Assembly (NCBI GenBank): GCA_963822485.1
Contig: CAWGHW010000011.1
Span: 1-64,000 of the forward strand
Direction: 5' to 3'
Length of the DNA: 64,000 nt
From: DASUBV01 sp963822485
GTDB taxonomy: Bacteria; Actinomycetota; Actinomycetes; Streptosporangiales; Streptosporangiaceae
In this document: positions 26,538-35,049 of the stretch, piece by piece
Layout: every line of letters starts with the position of its first letter
Numbering within the stretch: the stretch's first letter is position 1
Notes under the pieces: model-generated
Seen by the model: only the letters and a program-made list of their open reading frames with translations
What the model was told of the DNA's origin: nothing
Database searches by the model: none
Made by a program: the position numbers and the translations under genes

Positions 26538-27583
26538 CGCGCGAGACGGCCTGGCAGCCCGTCACCGCTGTCGTCGTGCTGGCCCTGGCGGCCATCTTCC
26601 CGCTGGTCATCACCAACGGGCTGGCGACCACGATCGGCGTGGAGACGATGATCTTCGTGGCGGCCGCCGCCGCGTGGAACATCTTCTCCGGGTTCTCCGG
26701 CTACATCTCGCTCGGCCACGCGGTGTTCTTCGGCACCGGCGCTTACACCGTCGCCATCCTGGCCCAGCACTGGCACATGAGCGGCGAGTCGGTGTTCTGG
26801 CTGATGCCGCTGGGCGCGGTGGCCGGCGCGATCGTCGCCGTCCCGTTCGGCCTGGTGGCCCTCCGGGCGCGGCGGCACACGTTCGTCGTGATCACGATCG
26901 CGATCTTCTTCATCTTCCAGCTCATGGCCTTCAACTTCGGCTTCACCGGCGGCTCATCGGGGATCATCGCGCCGATCCTGAACTGGGACGCGGCCACCTA
27001 CAACAACCCCTTCTACTACATCGCGCTGATCATCGCGGCGCTGACCGTCGGCCTGGGCTGGCTGATCCGCGGGTCGCGATTCGGCCTGCAGCTGCGGGCC
27101 ATCCGCGACGACGAGGACCGGGCCAGGGGCCTGGGCGTGAAGACCCTGCGGGTCAAGCTGTCCGCGCTGGTGATCTCGGCGTTCATCACCGGGATGATCG
27201 GCGGGCTGTTCTACTACTTCATCGGCCAGGCCGTACCGCAGTTCATCTTCGACCCGCTGTTTGACCTGGCGGTGGCGCTGATGGCGTTCTTCGGCGGCCT
27301 GGGCACGGTGGCCGGGCCGGTGCTGGGCGCGATCATCATCGAGCCCGCCCAGCAGTACCTGACCGTCCAGCTCAACAACGACTACCTCAGCGAGATCCTG
27401 CTCGGCGCCCTGTTCCTGGCCGTGATCCTGCTGGTGCCGCGGGGCATCATCCCCACCACCGGCGAGCGGATCTCCAAGTGGCGCAGCCGCCAGGCCGGGC
27501 GGCGCCCGGCGACCGCCGCGCCGCCCGGGGAGCAGGCCGTACCCGAGCCCGCGGCCGGCCGGGGCAAGGAGGCAGGCAGATGA
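26534..27583 (+). CDS. livM: Branched-chain-type ABC permease (LivM-like), system 2
   Basis: 349 residues. NIFSGFSGYISLGHAVFFGTGA is the LivM signature, with the coupling loop LQLRAIRDDEDRARGLGVKTLRVK and a long polar Ala/Pro/Arg tail. GTG 26534 overlaps the livH stop, and its own stop overlaps the next ATG (ATGA). It shares the channel with LivH. Confidence 0.9.
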   Translation: MTRETAWQPVTAVVVLALAAIFPLVITNGLATTIGVETMIFVAAAAAWNIFSGFSGYISLGHAVFFGTGAYTVAILAQHWHMSGESVFWLMPLGAVAGAIVAVPFGLVALRARRHTFVVITIAIFFIFQLMAFNFGFTGGSSGIIAPILNWDAATYNNPFYYIALIIAALTVGLGWLIRGSRFGLQLRAIRDDEDRARGLGVKTLRVKLSALVISAFITGMIGGLFYYFIGQAVPQFIFDPLFDLAVALMAFFGGLGTVAGPVLGAIIIEPAQQYLTVQLNNDYLSEILLGALFLAVILLVPRGIIPTTGERISKWRSRQAGRRPATAAPPGEQAVPEPAAGRGKEAGR

Positions 27584-28347
27584 GCACCGCGCTGCTGCGC
27601 ACCGAGCACGTGGCCAAGTCCTTCGGCGGCGTGCACGCGCTCACCGACGCCACGCTGGAGGTGGCGGAGGGCAGCATCACCGGGCTGATCGGCCCGAACG
27701 GATCCGGTAAGACCACCCTGTTCAACGTGATGACGGGCTACGAGCGGCTGGACTCGGGCCACGTCTACGCCCGCGACGCGAAGATCACCAACGCCTCGCC
27801 GCAGAAGGTGTTCGGCCTCGGCATCGGCCGGACCTTCCAGCTCAGCCGGATCTTCCCGCGGCTCACCGTCATGGAGAACATGCTGGTGGCCGGCCAGCAC
27901 CGGCGCGGCGTGCGCAACCCGCTGGCCAGGGCCGGCGGGCCCGCCGACCGGCGGCATGCCATGGAGCTGCTGGAGTTCACCGGGATCGCCGGGCACGCCA
28001 GCGCGCTGGCCGAGACCCTGTCCTACGGCCAGCGCAAGCTGCTCGAGCTGGCCTACGTGCTGGTCACCGACCCGGACCTGGTGCTGCTCGACGAGCCGGC
28101 CGGCGGGGTCAACCCGTCGCTGATCAACCACATCGCGGCCCGGATCAAGGACCTGAACCGCTCGGGCAAGACCTTCCTGATCGTGGAGCACAACATGGAT
28201 TTCGTCATGGGCCTGTGCGATCGCGTCACGGTGCTCGACTACGGCGAGGTGATCGCGACGGGCCCGCCCGAGGTCATCCGCGATGATGCGCGAGTGCTTG
28301 ACGCCTACCTCGGCACGGCGGAGGAAGACGAAGATGTCCCCAGCTAG
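27580..28347 (+). CDS. livG: Branched-chain-type ABC ATPase (LivG-like), system 2
   Basis: 255 residues. Walker A is GPNGSGKTT, the signature LSYGQRKLLELAYVL and Walker B LVLLDEPAGGVNPS, with IVEHNMDFVMGLCDRV. ATG 27580 follows an AAGGAGG ribosome site and overlaps the livM stop. Its 3' end overlaps livF by 14 bp. Confidence 0.9.
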   Translation: MSTALLRTEHVAKSFGGVHALTDATLEVAEGSITGLIGPNGSGKTTLFNVMTGYERLDSGHVYARDAKITNASPQKVFGLGIGRTFQLSRIFPRLTVMENMLVAGQHRRGVRNPLARAGGPADRRHAMELLEFTGIAGHASALAETLSYGQRKLLELAYVLVTDPDLVLLDEPAGGVNPSLINHIAARIKDLNRSGKTFLIVEHNMDFVMGLCDRVTVLDYGEVIATGPPEVIRDDARVLDAYLGTAEEDEDVPS

Positions 28348-29146
28348 CACGCCCGTCCTCGTCGTCGAGGACGTCGTCTCCGGCTACGGCGGCGCCGACA
28401 TCCTGCACGACGTGTCGCTGACCGTGGTCGAGGGCGGGATCACCTGCGTGGTCGGGCCCAACGGGGCCGGCAAGTCCACCCTGCTGGCCACGATCAGCGG
28501 CCTGCTGCGGCCCCGGCGCGGCCGGGTCACCCTGTGCGGGGAGCCGGTCGCGGGCAAGAGCCCGCGCCAGATCCTCCAGATGGGCCTGGTGCACGTGCCG
28601 CAGAACCACAGCCTGTTCAAGGACATGACGGTCCGGGAGAACCTGGACCTGGGCGGCTACACCCTGTCCCGGCAGATGGTCGCGCGCCGGCGCGCGCACG
28701 TCGAGGAGCTGTTCCCCCAGGTGGCGTCCTGGACGAACATGAAGGCGGGCAGCCTGTCGGGCGGTCAGCAGCGGCTGGTGGAGATCGCCCGCGGCCTCAT
28801 GCTCGACCCGGCGCTGATCATCCTGGACGAGCCGTCCATGGGCCTGTCGCCGAAGGTGCTCAAGACGGTCTTCGACGCGGTCCGCATGCTCAACGCCGCG
28901 GGCAAGTCCATCCTGCTGGTCGAGCAGAACGCCCGCGCGGGCCTGCGGCTGTCCACGCACGGCGTGGTCCTGGAGAACGGCCGGGTGCGGCTGGCGGGCA
29001 CCGGGCGCGAGGTGCTCGAGCACCCGGAGATCGGCGCCCTGTACCTGGGCGGCGCCGTGCGGCCCGTGGTCGACGAGACCGGGACGGCGGGCCCCGCCGG
29101 CCCGCCCGGCCCGGCGGCCAGGACGGAGCCGGGGAAGACGCGTTGA
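28334..29146 (+). CDS. livF: Branched-chain-type ABC ATPase (LivF-like), system 2
   Basis: 270 residues. Walker A is GPNGAGKST, the signature LSGGQQRLVEIARGL and Walker B LIILDEPSMGLSPK, then LLVEQNARAGL. A Gly/Pro/Ala tail of about 30 residues is added at the end. It overlaps the amidohydrolase start (TTGA). It completes the ATPase pair of system 2. Confidence 0.9.
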   Translation: MSPASTPVLVVEDVVSGYGGADILHDVSLTVVEGGITCVVGPNGAGKSTLLATISGLLRPRRGRVTLCGEPVAGKSPRQILQMGLVHVPQNHSLFKDMTVRENLDLGGYTLSRQMVARRRAHVEELFPQVASWTNMKAGSLSGGQQRLVEIARGLMLDPALIILDEPSMGLSPKVLKTVFDAVRMLNAAGKSILLVEQNARAGLRLSTHGVVLENGRVRLAGTGREVLEHPEIGALYLGGAVRPVVDETGTAGPAGPPGPAARTEPGKTR

Positions 29147-30177
29147 CGGCCGGCTCGGTGCCGGTCGTCGACACCCCGGTCGTCGACACCCCGGTCGTCG
29201 ACACCCACTGCCACATCGTCGTGCCCGAGATGCTGGCCGCCGCGGTGCCCGACGACTGGCGTCCCGAGATTGTCCGTGAAGATGGCCGCCAGGTGGTGGT
29301 GTTCCGCGGCCGCAGGCTGACCTCGGTCATCGGCGAGTTCACCGACGTCGAGGTCATGCTCGGCCAGGCGGCCGCGGTCGGGGTCGACCATCTGCTGCTG
29401 TCGCCGTGGATCATGCTCTGCCCGGTCGAGGCCGGGCTGGACGAGGCGCTGCGGATCTGCCAGATCCAGAACGAGGGGCTGGCCAGGGCCGCGGCCCGCT
29501 CCAACGTGAGCGCGCTCGGGGCGGTCCCGCTCCAGGACGCCGACGCCGCCGCCCGCGAGCTAGCCGCGCTGATGCAGGTGCCCGGCCTGTGCGGAGCCGA
29601 GGTGCCGGCCAGCGTGGCGGGCACCTGCCTGGGCGACGACCGGTTCCTGCCGTTCTGGGAGGCGGCCGAGGCCACCGGGGCGCTGATCTTCGTGCACCCG
29701 ACGACCCGCGGCCTGCCCGGCCAGCCTGCCCTGGACGACCGGTACCTGTGGAACTCGGTCGGCAACCCGCTGGAGACCACGATCACCGCCGCGCACCTGG
29801 CCACGGCCGGGGTGCTGGAGCGCTTTCCCCGGCTGCGGATCCTGCTCGCCCACGGCGGCGGCGGGCTGCACGCCGTCCGCGGCCGGCTGCGCCGGGCCCA
29901 CGAGGTCCGCCCCGAGGCCGCGGCCAGGGCCCCGGTCGGCCCCGACAACGCCCTGCGGCGGTTCTACTACGACTCGCTGACCCATGACCGGGCCCTGCTG
30001 GCCGGCCTGGTCGGCTACGCCGGGGCCGAGCACGTGCTGCTCGGCTCGGACCGGCCGTTCGACATGGGCACCGACGACCCGGCCGGCGAGGTCCGCGCCC
30101 TGGGCCTGGACGGGGCTGACGAGCAGCTCATCCTGGGCGGCAACGCGGCCCGGCTGCTGGGCCTGCCCGCGGCCTGA
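29143..30177 (+). CDS. Amidohydrolase (ACMSD-like metal-dependent hydrolase/decarboxylase)
   Basis: 344 residues. The metal-binding VVDTHCHIV opens the TIM barrel; IFVHPTTRGLPG, the late LLAHGGGGLHAVRGRL and LLGSDRPFDMG complete the amidohydrolase_2 pattern. Before the motif the unit VVDTP is repeated in tandem (15-bp DNA repeats, 29161-29207). TTG 29143 is chosen for its TTGA overlap with livF; GTG 29158 is possible. Coupled to importer 2, it probably decarboxylates or hydrolyses the imported compound. Confidence 0.85.
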   Translation: MTAGSVPVVDTPVVDTPVVDTHCHIVVPEMLAAAVPDDWRPEIVREDGRQVVVFRGRRLTSVIGEFTDVEVMLGQAAAVGVDHLLLSPWIMLCPVEAGLDEALRICQIQNEGLARAAARSNVSALGAVPLQDADAAARELAALMQVPGLCGAEVPASVAGTCLGDDRFLPFWEAAEATGALIFVHPTTRGLPGQPALDDRYLWNSVGNPLETTITAAHLATAGVLERFPRLRILLAHGGGGLHAVRGRLRRAHEVRPEAAARAPVGPDNALRRFYYDSLTHDRALLAGLVGYAGAEHVLLGSDRPFDMGTDDPAGEVRALGLDGADEQLILGGNAARLLGLPAA

Positions 30178-30230
30178 CGCCCGCAGCGGCGCTTACAGGT
30201 CCGGCAGCGATGGCCAGCCCCGGAGCAGCG

Positions 30231-30533
30231 CTACAGCGGGTTCTCGGGGTGGTGGAAGTCCCACTCCTCCAGGGCGGCCACGGCCAGCCAGTCCAGGCCC
30301 TTGCCCGCCTCGGCCTCGATCCCGTGGGCCAGCGCCGCGATCGCCGCCGCGGCCGCGTAGCCGTCGACCGCGTCGGCTTCCCCCGATTCGCCCTCCAGCG
30401 CGTGCACCAGCAGCTCCCTGGCCGCGGTGGCCCGCGCCGGGGCCGCACCGTAGGAGTTGGCCAGCGCGGCGATGGCCCGGCGCACCACGCGCTCGGCCAG
30501 CCCGTCACTCATCTCCACGCGTCGCTCCGGCAC
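30231..30533 (-). CDS. Hypothetical alpha-helical acidic protein
   Basis: 100 residues, Ala/Glu-rich and helical: LAERVVRRAIAALANSYGA, ATAARELLVHALEGESGEAD, GLDWLAVAALEEWDFHHPENPL. Composition and codon bias look real, and GTG 30533 has GGGGGGC in front. No family recognised. It converges on the amidohydrolase and lies just downstream of the coiled-coil gene on the same strand. Confidence 0.55.
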   Translation of the reverse strand: MPERRVEMSDGLAERVVRRAIAALANSYGAAPARATAARELLVHALEGESGEADAVDGYAAAAAIAALAHGIEAEAGKGLDWLAVAALEEWDFHHPENPL

Positions 30534-30565
30534 TGCGCCCCCCGTCCGTCGATGCTGCGCTCCGT

Positions 30566-31051
30566 CTAGGACAGGCTAGGCCAGCCGGGCCAGGATCTCC
30601 CGCAGCATCTCCCCGTCCGCAGCATCTCCCCGTGCTCCCGCAGCGTCGCGCTGTGCTCGCGCAGGATGTCCCCGTGCGCGACGACCTCGGTCTTGAGCTC
30701 GGTCACGTCGGTCTTGAGGCCCCCGACGTCGGTCTTGAGTACGGCGACGTCGGTCTTGAGGCCCCCGACGTCGGTCTTGAGTACGGCGACGTCGGTCTTG
30801 AGTACGGCGACGTCGGTCTTGAGTACGGCGACGTCGGTCTTGAGTACGGCGACGTCGGTCTTGAGGCTGGCCACGTCCGGCGTCAGCGTGGTCTTGATCT
30901 CCAGGAGCTCCCGGTAGATCAGGTTGAGCAGCTCCGCGCTCATGTCGGCCTTTCGATCCGCCGCCATGGCGATCGTGGCCCATCCGCGGGTTTCTGCCCG
31001 GAGTAAGGCAACATCACGTTCGAGTGTGTCAACTCGGGTCTCCAGAGTCAT
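30566..31051 (-). CDS. Coiled-coil protein of LKTDVAV heptads, C-terminus altered by a 17-bp duplication
   Basis: 161 residues. After a helical head (METRVDTLERDVALLRAE-like, from ATG 31051) come about ten heptads LKTDVAV/LKTDVGG encoded by 21-bp tandem repeats (about 30690-30870), then LREHSATLREHGEMLR. A perfect 17-bp tandem duplication (30600-30633) shifts the frame at the end: without it the protein would finish REHGEMLREILARLA; as written it ends TGRCCGRSWPGWPSLS. Predicted trimeric or dimeric coiled coil; no membrane segment; role unknown. Confidence 0.7.
   Translation of the reverse strand: MTLETRVDTLERDVALLRAETRGWATIAMAADRKADMSAELLNLIYRELLEIKTTLTPDVASLKTDVAVLKTDVAVLKTDVAVLKTDVAVLKTDVGGLKTDVAVLKTDVGGLKTDVTELKTEVVAHGDILREHSATLREHGEMLRTGRCCGRSWPGWPSLS
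30690..30870. repeat. 21-bp tandem repeats encoding heptads
   Basis: Units of the type GTCGGTCTTGAGTACGGCGA plus one base, some with GGCCCCC in place of TACGGC, repeat about nine times. Because the unit is 21 bp, gain or loss of copies changes coiled-coil length without breaking the frame. Confidence 0.85.
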
Positions 31052-31283
31052 GCCACGACGCTAGCGGCCGGTACCGACATTCCGCCGATATCACCCGTCA
31101 CCGGGCAGGCCGCCACGACATCCACCACAGCTCGGATTCTTCCACGAGCCTAGCCGCCACGCGCGCCATCGGAGTTCCGCGCTGCGGACGGGGTGGGTGA
31201 GACCGGGCCAGCCGCCACGGCTCGGCTGAGCCGCAGGCACTGCCAGCCCGCAGGCCACTACCAGTCCGCAAGCAAGCCGGAGG

Positions 31284-32132
31284 TCAGCTCGCGGGCCGCC
31301 GCAGCACCTCGTGCACGAACTCGCGCATGACCTCCTGGAACCGGGCCGCCTCCTCGAATTGCGGGGAGTGACCGGACCGCTCGAAGATCACCAGCCGCGA
31401 GTCCGGGATCAGCTCGGCGATCGTCTCTGCCGAGGACACCGGCGTGATCCAGTCCGTCCGGCCCACCGTCACCAGCGTCGGGCAGCGCACCCCCGGCAGC
31501 TGCGGCTTGAGGTCAAAGCCCGGCATGTTGTGCTGGAAGCACCAGTTGTGCGCCTCGTAGCGGTAGATGCCGGCCTCCACCCGCGCGGCCGAGCGCTCGG
31601 CGTCGTACTCGAAGTCGTACAGCGGGATGATCTCCGCCCACCGGGCCTTCAGGTCCTCGTCGTCGCGGATCTCGCCGCCCCAGTACCGGTTGAAGTTGTC
31701 CCAGTTGATCTCGATCCGGTCCTGGCCGCGGGCGTTCTCGTAGGCCCGCTCCAGGTTGGAGTTGTCCGGGGAGGTGTCGCGCAGGATCATCGCCCGGACC
31801 CGGTCGGGGTAGGCGATGGCGTACTCCATGGCGATGAAGCCGCCGTAGGAGCCGCCGGCCACCATGACCTGCTCGACGCCCAGCCACTCCCGCAGGCCGT
31901 CCACGTCGGCCGCCCACTGGGCGTGCGAGAACGGCGGCGTGCCCTGGCTGCGGCCGCAGCCGCGCGCGTCGAAGACCACCACCCGCAGCTCGTCGGCCAG
32001 CGGGCCGAAGGTGGACCTGGGCTCGGCCAGCGAGCCGATCCCGCCGCCGCCGTGGTGGGCGATCAGCACCGGGGCGTCGTCGGCCCCGAGCACTTCGACG
32101 TTCAGGTCGTTGCCGTTGATATTCACGATCAT
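31284..32132 (-). CDS. Alpha/beta hydrolase (proline iminopeptidase-like)
   Basis: 282 residues. HHGGGGIGS oxyanion region, VVVFDARGCGRSQG, the nucleophile elbow GGSYGGF, a cap domain, and the catalytic histidine in ERSGHSPQFEE. ATG 32132 is chosen because it overlaps the DUF885 stop (ATGA) behind GGGGGGAGC. Together with three peptidases upstream it suggests release of N-terminal residues or hydrolysis of an amide or ester. It is the last gene of the operon; 232 bp without a gene follow. Confidence 0.85.
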   Translation of the reverse strand: MIVNINGNDLNVEVLGADDAPVLIAHHGGGGIGSLAEPRSTFGPLADELRVVVFDARGCGRSQGTPPFSHAQWAADVDGLREWLGVEQVMVAGGSYGGFIAMEYAIAYPDRVRAMILRDTSPDNSNLERAYENARGQDRIEINWDNFNRYWGGEIRDDEDLKARWAEIIPLYDFEYDAERSAARVEAGIYRYEAHNWCFQHNMPGFDLKPQLPGVRCPTLVTVGRTDWITPVSSAETIAELIPDSRLVIFERSGHSPQFEEAARFQEVMREFVHEVLRRPAS

Positions 32133-33856
32133 GACGAGGCTCCCCCCAGAAGTACCTGCTGCGACCACTGACTGACGAGCTGGTCAAGCACGCCGAGCGG
32201 GACCGCGCCGTTGCCCAGGACCACCCCGTGGAAGGCCCGGATGTCGAACCGCGCGCCCAGGTCGCGCTCGGCCTGCGCGCGCAGCCGGCGGATCTCCCGG
32301 CGGCCGATCATGTAGGCCAGGGCCTGGCCGGGCCAGCCGATGTACCTGTCCACCTCGCTGATCACGTTGGCCCGGGTGGTGGCGGTGTTCTCCCACATGA
32401 ACTGGATGGCGCGGGAGCGGGACCAGCCGTAGTGGTGCATGCCGGTGTCCACCACCAGCCGGCACGCGCGCCAGGCGTCGAACGACAGCATGCCCAGCCG
32501 CTGCACGTCCGAGGTGTACAGGCCCATCTCGTCGGCCAGCCGCTCGCAGTACAGGCCCCAGCCCTCGACGAAGCCGCAGACCTCGGCGTCCAGGTACCGC
32601 CGGAAGTCGGGCAGGCCGGCCAGGGTCTGGTTGGTGGCGATCTGGAGGTGGTGACCGGGCGTGCTCTCGTGGAAGGCCAGCGCCTCGTACTCGTAGGCGA
32701 ACCGCTCCTGCGGGCTGACCGTGAGCACGCAGTGCGCGCCGGGGCGCTGGCCGCCGGCCGCGGGCGGCCGGTAGTAGGCCAGCGGCGCGTTGGCCGCCTC
32801 GACCGGGTCGATCTCCTCGATCACGCAGCGCGGGATGTCGTAGGCCGGGAACCAGTCGTTACGGGCCGCCTCGGCCCGGGCCAGCGCGTCGGTGACGGTG
32901 GCCACGATCTGCGCGGAGTCGGTGAACCGCAGCGCCGGGTCGTCCCGCAGCCGGGCCAGGATCTGCGGCACCTCGCTGGTGCCCAGCACCCGCCCGCCCA
33001 GCTCGGCCCACTCGGCGCGCAGGCCGGCCAGCACGTCCAGGCCGATCTGGTGGATCTGCTCGGCGGTCAGCTCGGTGGTGGTGTGCCGCCGCACCGCGGC
33101 CCGGTAGCCCTCGGCGCCGCCGGGCACGAACCGGATCCCGACCTGGCCGTCGGGGCGGGCGCCCGGCAGCAGCTCGTCGTGCAGGCAGGCCAGCAGCCGC
33201 CGCATCGCGGGCCGGACCTCGTCGGCCACGATGCGGGCCGCCTCGCCGCGGGCCCCGTCATCGCGCACCGCGGCGGGCAGGTCAACGTCAACGAGAACGT
33301 CGGCCGTGATCTCCTTGCCCAGGTGCCCCTCGAGCTGGTCAATGGCCTGGCGCACGCCGACCTGGGTGGACAGCCGGCCGTCGGCCACGGCCTGCCGGAA
33401 GCGGGCGGTGATGGCGTCGAAGTAGCCGGGCAGGCCGCGCAGCCGCCGCAGGTAGCCGTCCACCGCGGCCGCGTCGGACAGCAGCGCGGTCGGTATCGCC
33501 TGGAACGCCATCGACTGCGGCGAGACGTAGCCGCCCGCCGAGGCGTTGGCCTCCCACAGGCCGTGCTCCAGGTCCGAGCGGGTGACCGCGGCCAGGTGCC
33601 CGAGCACGGCGTGGCTGGTCTGGTCGGCCTGGCCGAGCAGGCCGGGGTCGATGCCGCCCAGCCGCTGCTCGATCGCGGCGATCCGGGCCGCGCCGCGCGC
33701 CGCGCCGTCCCGGCTCGGGTCGGGCAGCAGGTCGTCGAACCCGGTCACGCCCAGCTCGGTGGCGGCCAGCGGGTCGATGGTGTGCACGGTCTGGAAGTAG
33801 TCGTCACCAGGCGCCAGCCGGGCCAGCCCGGCCGCGGCCCCGGACACCTCCGTCAC
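32129..33856 (-). CDS. DUF885 family metallopeptidase-like protein
   Basis: 575 residues, the normal length for DUF885. The zinc-binding-type motif ALAFHESTPGHHLQ is present, and a distal EGWGLYCERLADEMG carries the third ligand region, ending with AYMIGRREIRRLR. No signal peptide, so it is probably cytoplasmic. GTG 33856 overlaps the dipeptidase stop (GTGA). Members are predicted peptidases or carboxylic-ester hydrolases. Confidence 0.87.
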   Translation of the reverse strand: MTEVSGAAAGLARLAPGDDYFQTVHTIDPLAATELGVTGFDDLLPDPSRDGAARGAARIAAIEQRLGGIDPGLLGQADQTSHAVLGHLAAVTRSDLEHGLWEANASAGGYVSPQSMAFQAIPTALLSDAAAVDGYLRRLRGLPGYFDAITARFRQAVADGRLSTQVGVRQAIDQLEGHLGKEITADVLVDVDLPAAVRDDGARGEAARIVADEVRPAMRRLLACLHDELLPGARPDGQVGIRFVPGGAEGYRAAVRRHTTTELTAEQIHQIGLDVLAGLRAEWAELGGRVLGTSEVPQILARLRDDPALRFTDSAQIVATVTDALARAEAARNDWFPAYDIPRCVIEEIDPVEAANAPLAYYRPPAAGGQRPGAHCVLTVSPQERFAYEYEALAFHESTPGHHLQIATNQTLAGLPDFRRYLDAEVCGFVEGWGLYCERLADEMGLYTSDVQRLGMLSFDAWRACRLVVDTGMHHYGWSRSRAIQFMWENTATTRANVISEVDRYIGWPGQALAYMIGRREIRRLRAQAERDLGARFDIRAFHGVVLGNGAVPLGVLDQLVSQWSQQVLLGGASS

Positions 33857-35049
33857 GGATTCACCCAGATGGACTGCAGCGCCCGGTAGATGTTCCCGCC
33901 CAGCACGGCCCGGATCGAGTCATCGTCGTACCCGTGCCGGACCAGCCAGTCGCAGATGTTGGCGAAGTTCTCGGTCGGGTTCTCCAGCCCGTCCACGTAC
34001 TCGACCCGCTCGAACGACGGCCCGGTGGTGGCCCGGCCCAGGCCCAGCAGGTGGCCGAACACCCGGTGCAGCCCGACGTGGTCCCCGTACAGCGTGTCCG
34101 GCCCGAACGCGACGTGCTCGATGCCGACCAGGTCCGCGATGTAGCGGAAGTGATCCATCACCGACTCGATGGTGTGCCGCGAATGCTGGGCGGACAGCGT
34201 GGTGTGCGGCGCGGCCGACATGCCGATCACCCCGCCGGTCGCCGCCACCGCGCGCAGCACGTCGTCGGGCTTCATCCGCGGCGTGTCCCACACCGCCCGC
34301 GCCCCGGCGTGGGTGATGAACACCGGCGCCTCGGAGTGCTCGCAGGTGTCCAGCGCCGTCTGGTCCCCGGAGTGCGACAGGTCGATGGCCAGGCCGAGCT
34401 GGTTCATCCGCCGCACCGCCCGCCGGCCGAGGTGGGTCAGGCCGGCGTCGGTGACCTCGTTGAGCCCGCTGCCCAGCGCGTTGGCGTCGGAGTAGGCGAT
34501 CCCGATCTGCCGCAGGCCCAGGCCGTAGAGCACGTCCAGCCGGTCGAGCTCGTTCTCGATCGGGGTGGCCGCCTCCAGCCCGAACACCAGCCCGACCCGC
34601 CCCGACCGGTACGCCTCGTCGATGTCGGCCACCGTCCTGACCACCATGACATGGTCCTGGTGGGCCAGGTCGGCCTGGCGCATGCCCAGGTCGGTGATGA
34701 TGTCGCCCCAGCGCCACGGCGCGTTCCCGGTGACGCAGGCCGTGCCGTCCATCATGTTGTCGAACACCACGGTCATCCCGGACGCGGCCAGGCCCGCGTA
34801 GGCGGCGTGCTGGCGGCCGGTGCGGTTGTAGCCGGGCGTCTCCTCCATCCGGGCCGGGAACCGCACCGGGTGGTCGTGCAGGCTGATGACCAGGCTGTCG
34901 CGCAGCAACTCGCCGGCCCGGCGCCGCTCCGCCTCGGTGAGCTCCGCCGCGTACGGCGGCACCCGCCCGAACTCGGGAGCCAGGTCGAAACTGGGGTAGT
35001 CCTCGCCGGCCCGCAGGTAGGAGTAGGCAGTGTAGGGGGCGTCGGTCAT
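33853..35049 (-). CDS. Membrane-dipeptidase family (M19) peptidase
   Basis: 398 residues. Metal ligands of the M19 family are seen: SLHDHPVRFPAR, LVFGLEAATPIEN, AIDLSHSGDQT and VFITHAGARAVW, ending with FGPDTLYGDH and GLENPTENF. No signal sequence, despite the family name. ATG 35049 overlaps the M20 stop (ATGA) with GGAGGAG upstream. It would cleave dipeptides or related amides. Confidence 0.88.
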   Translation of the reverse strand: MTDAPYTAYSYLRAGEDYPSFDLAPEFGRVPPYAAELTEAERRRAGELLRDSLVISLHDHPVRFPARMEETPGYNRTGRQHAAYAGLAASGMTVVFDNMMDGTACVTGNAPWRWGDIITDLGMRQADLAHQDHVMVVRTVADIDEAYRSGRVGLVFGLEAATPIENELDRLDVLYGLGLRQIGIAYSDANALGSGLNEVTDAGLTHLGRRAVRRMNQLGLAIDLSHSGDQTALDTCEHSEAPVFITHAGARAVWDTPRMKPDDVLRAVAATGGVIGMSAAPHTTLSAQHSRHTIESVMDHFRYIADLVGIEHVAFGPDTLYGDHVGLHRVFGHLLGLGRATTGPSFERVEYVDGLENPTENFANICDWLVRHGYDDDSIRAVLGGNIYRALQSIWVNP

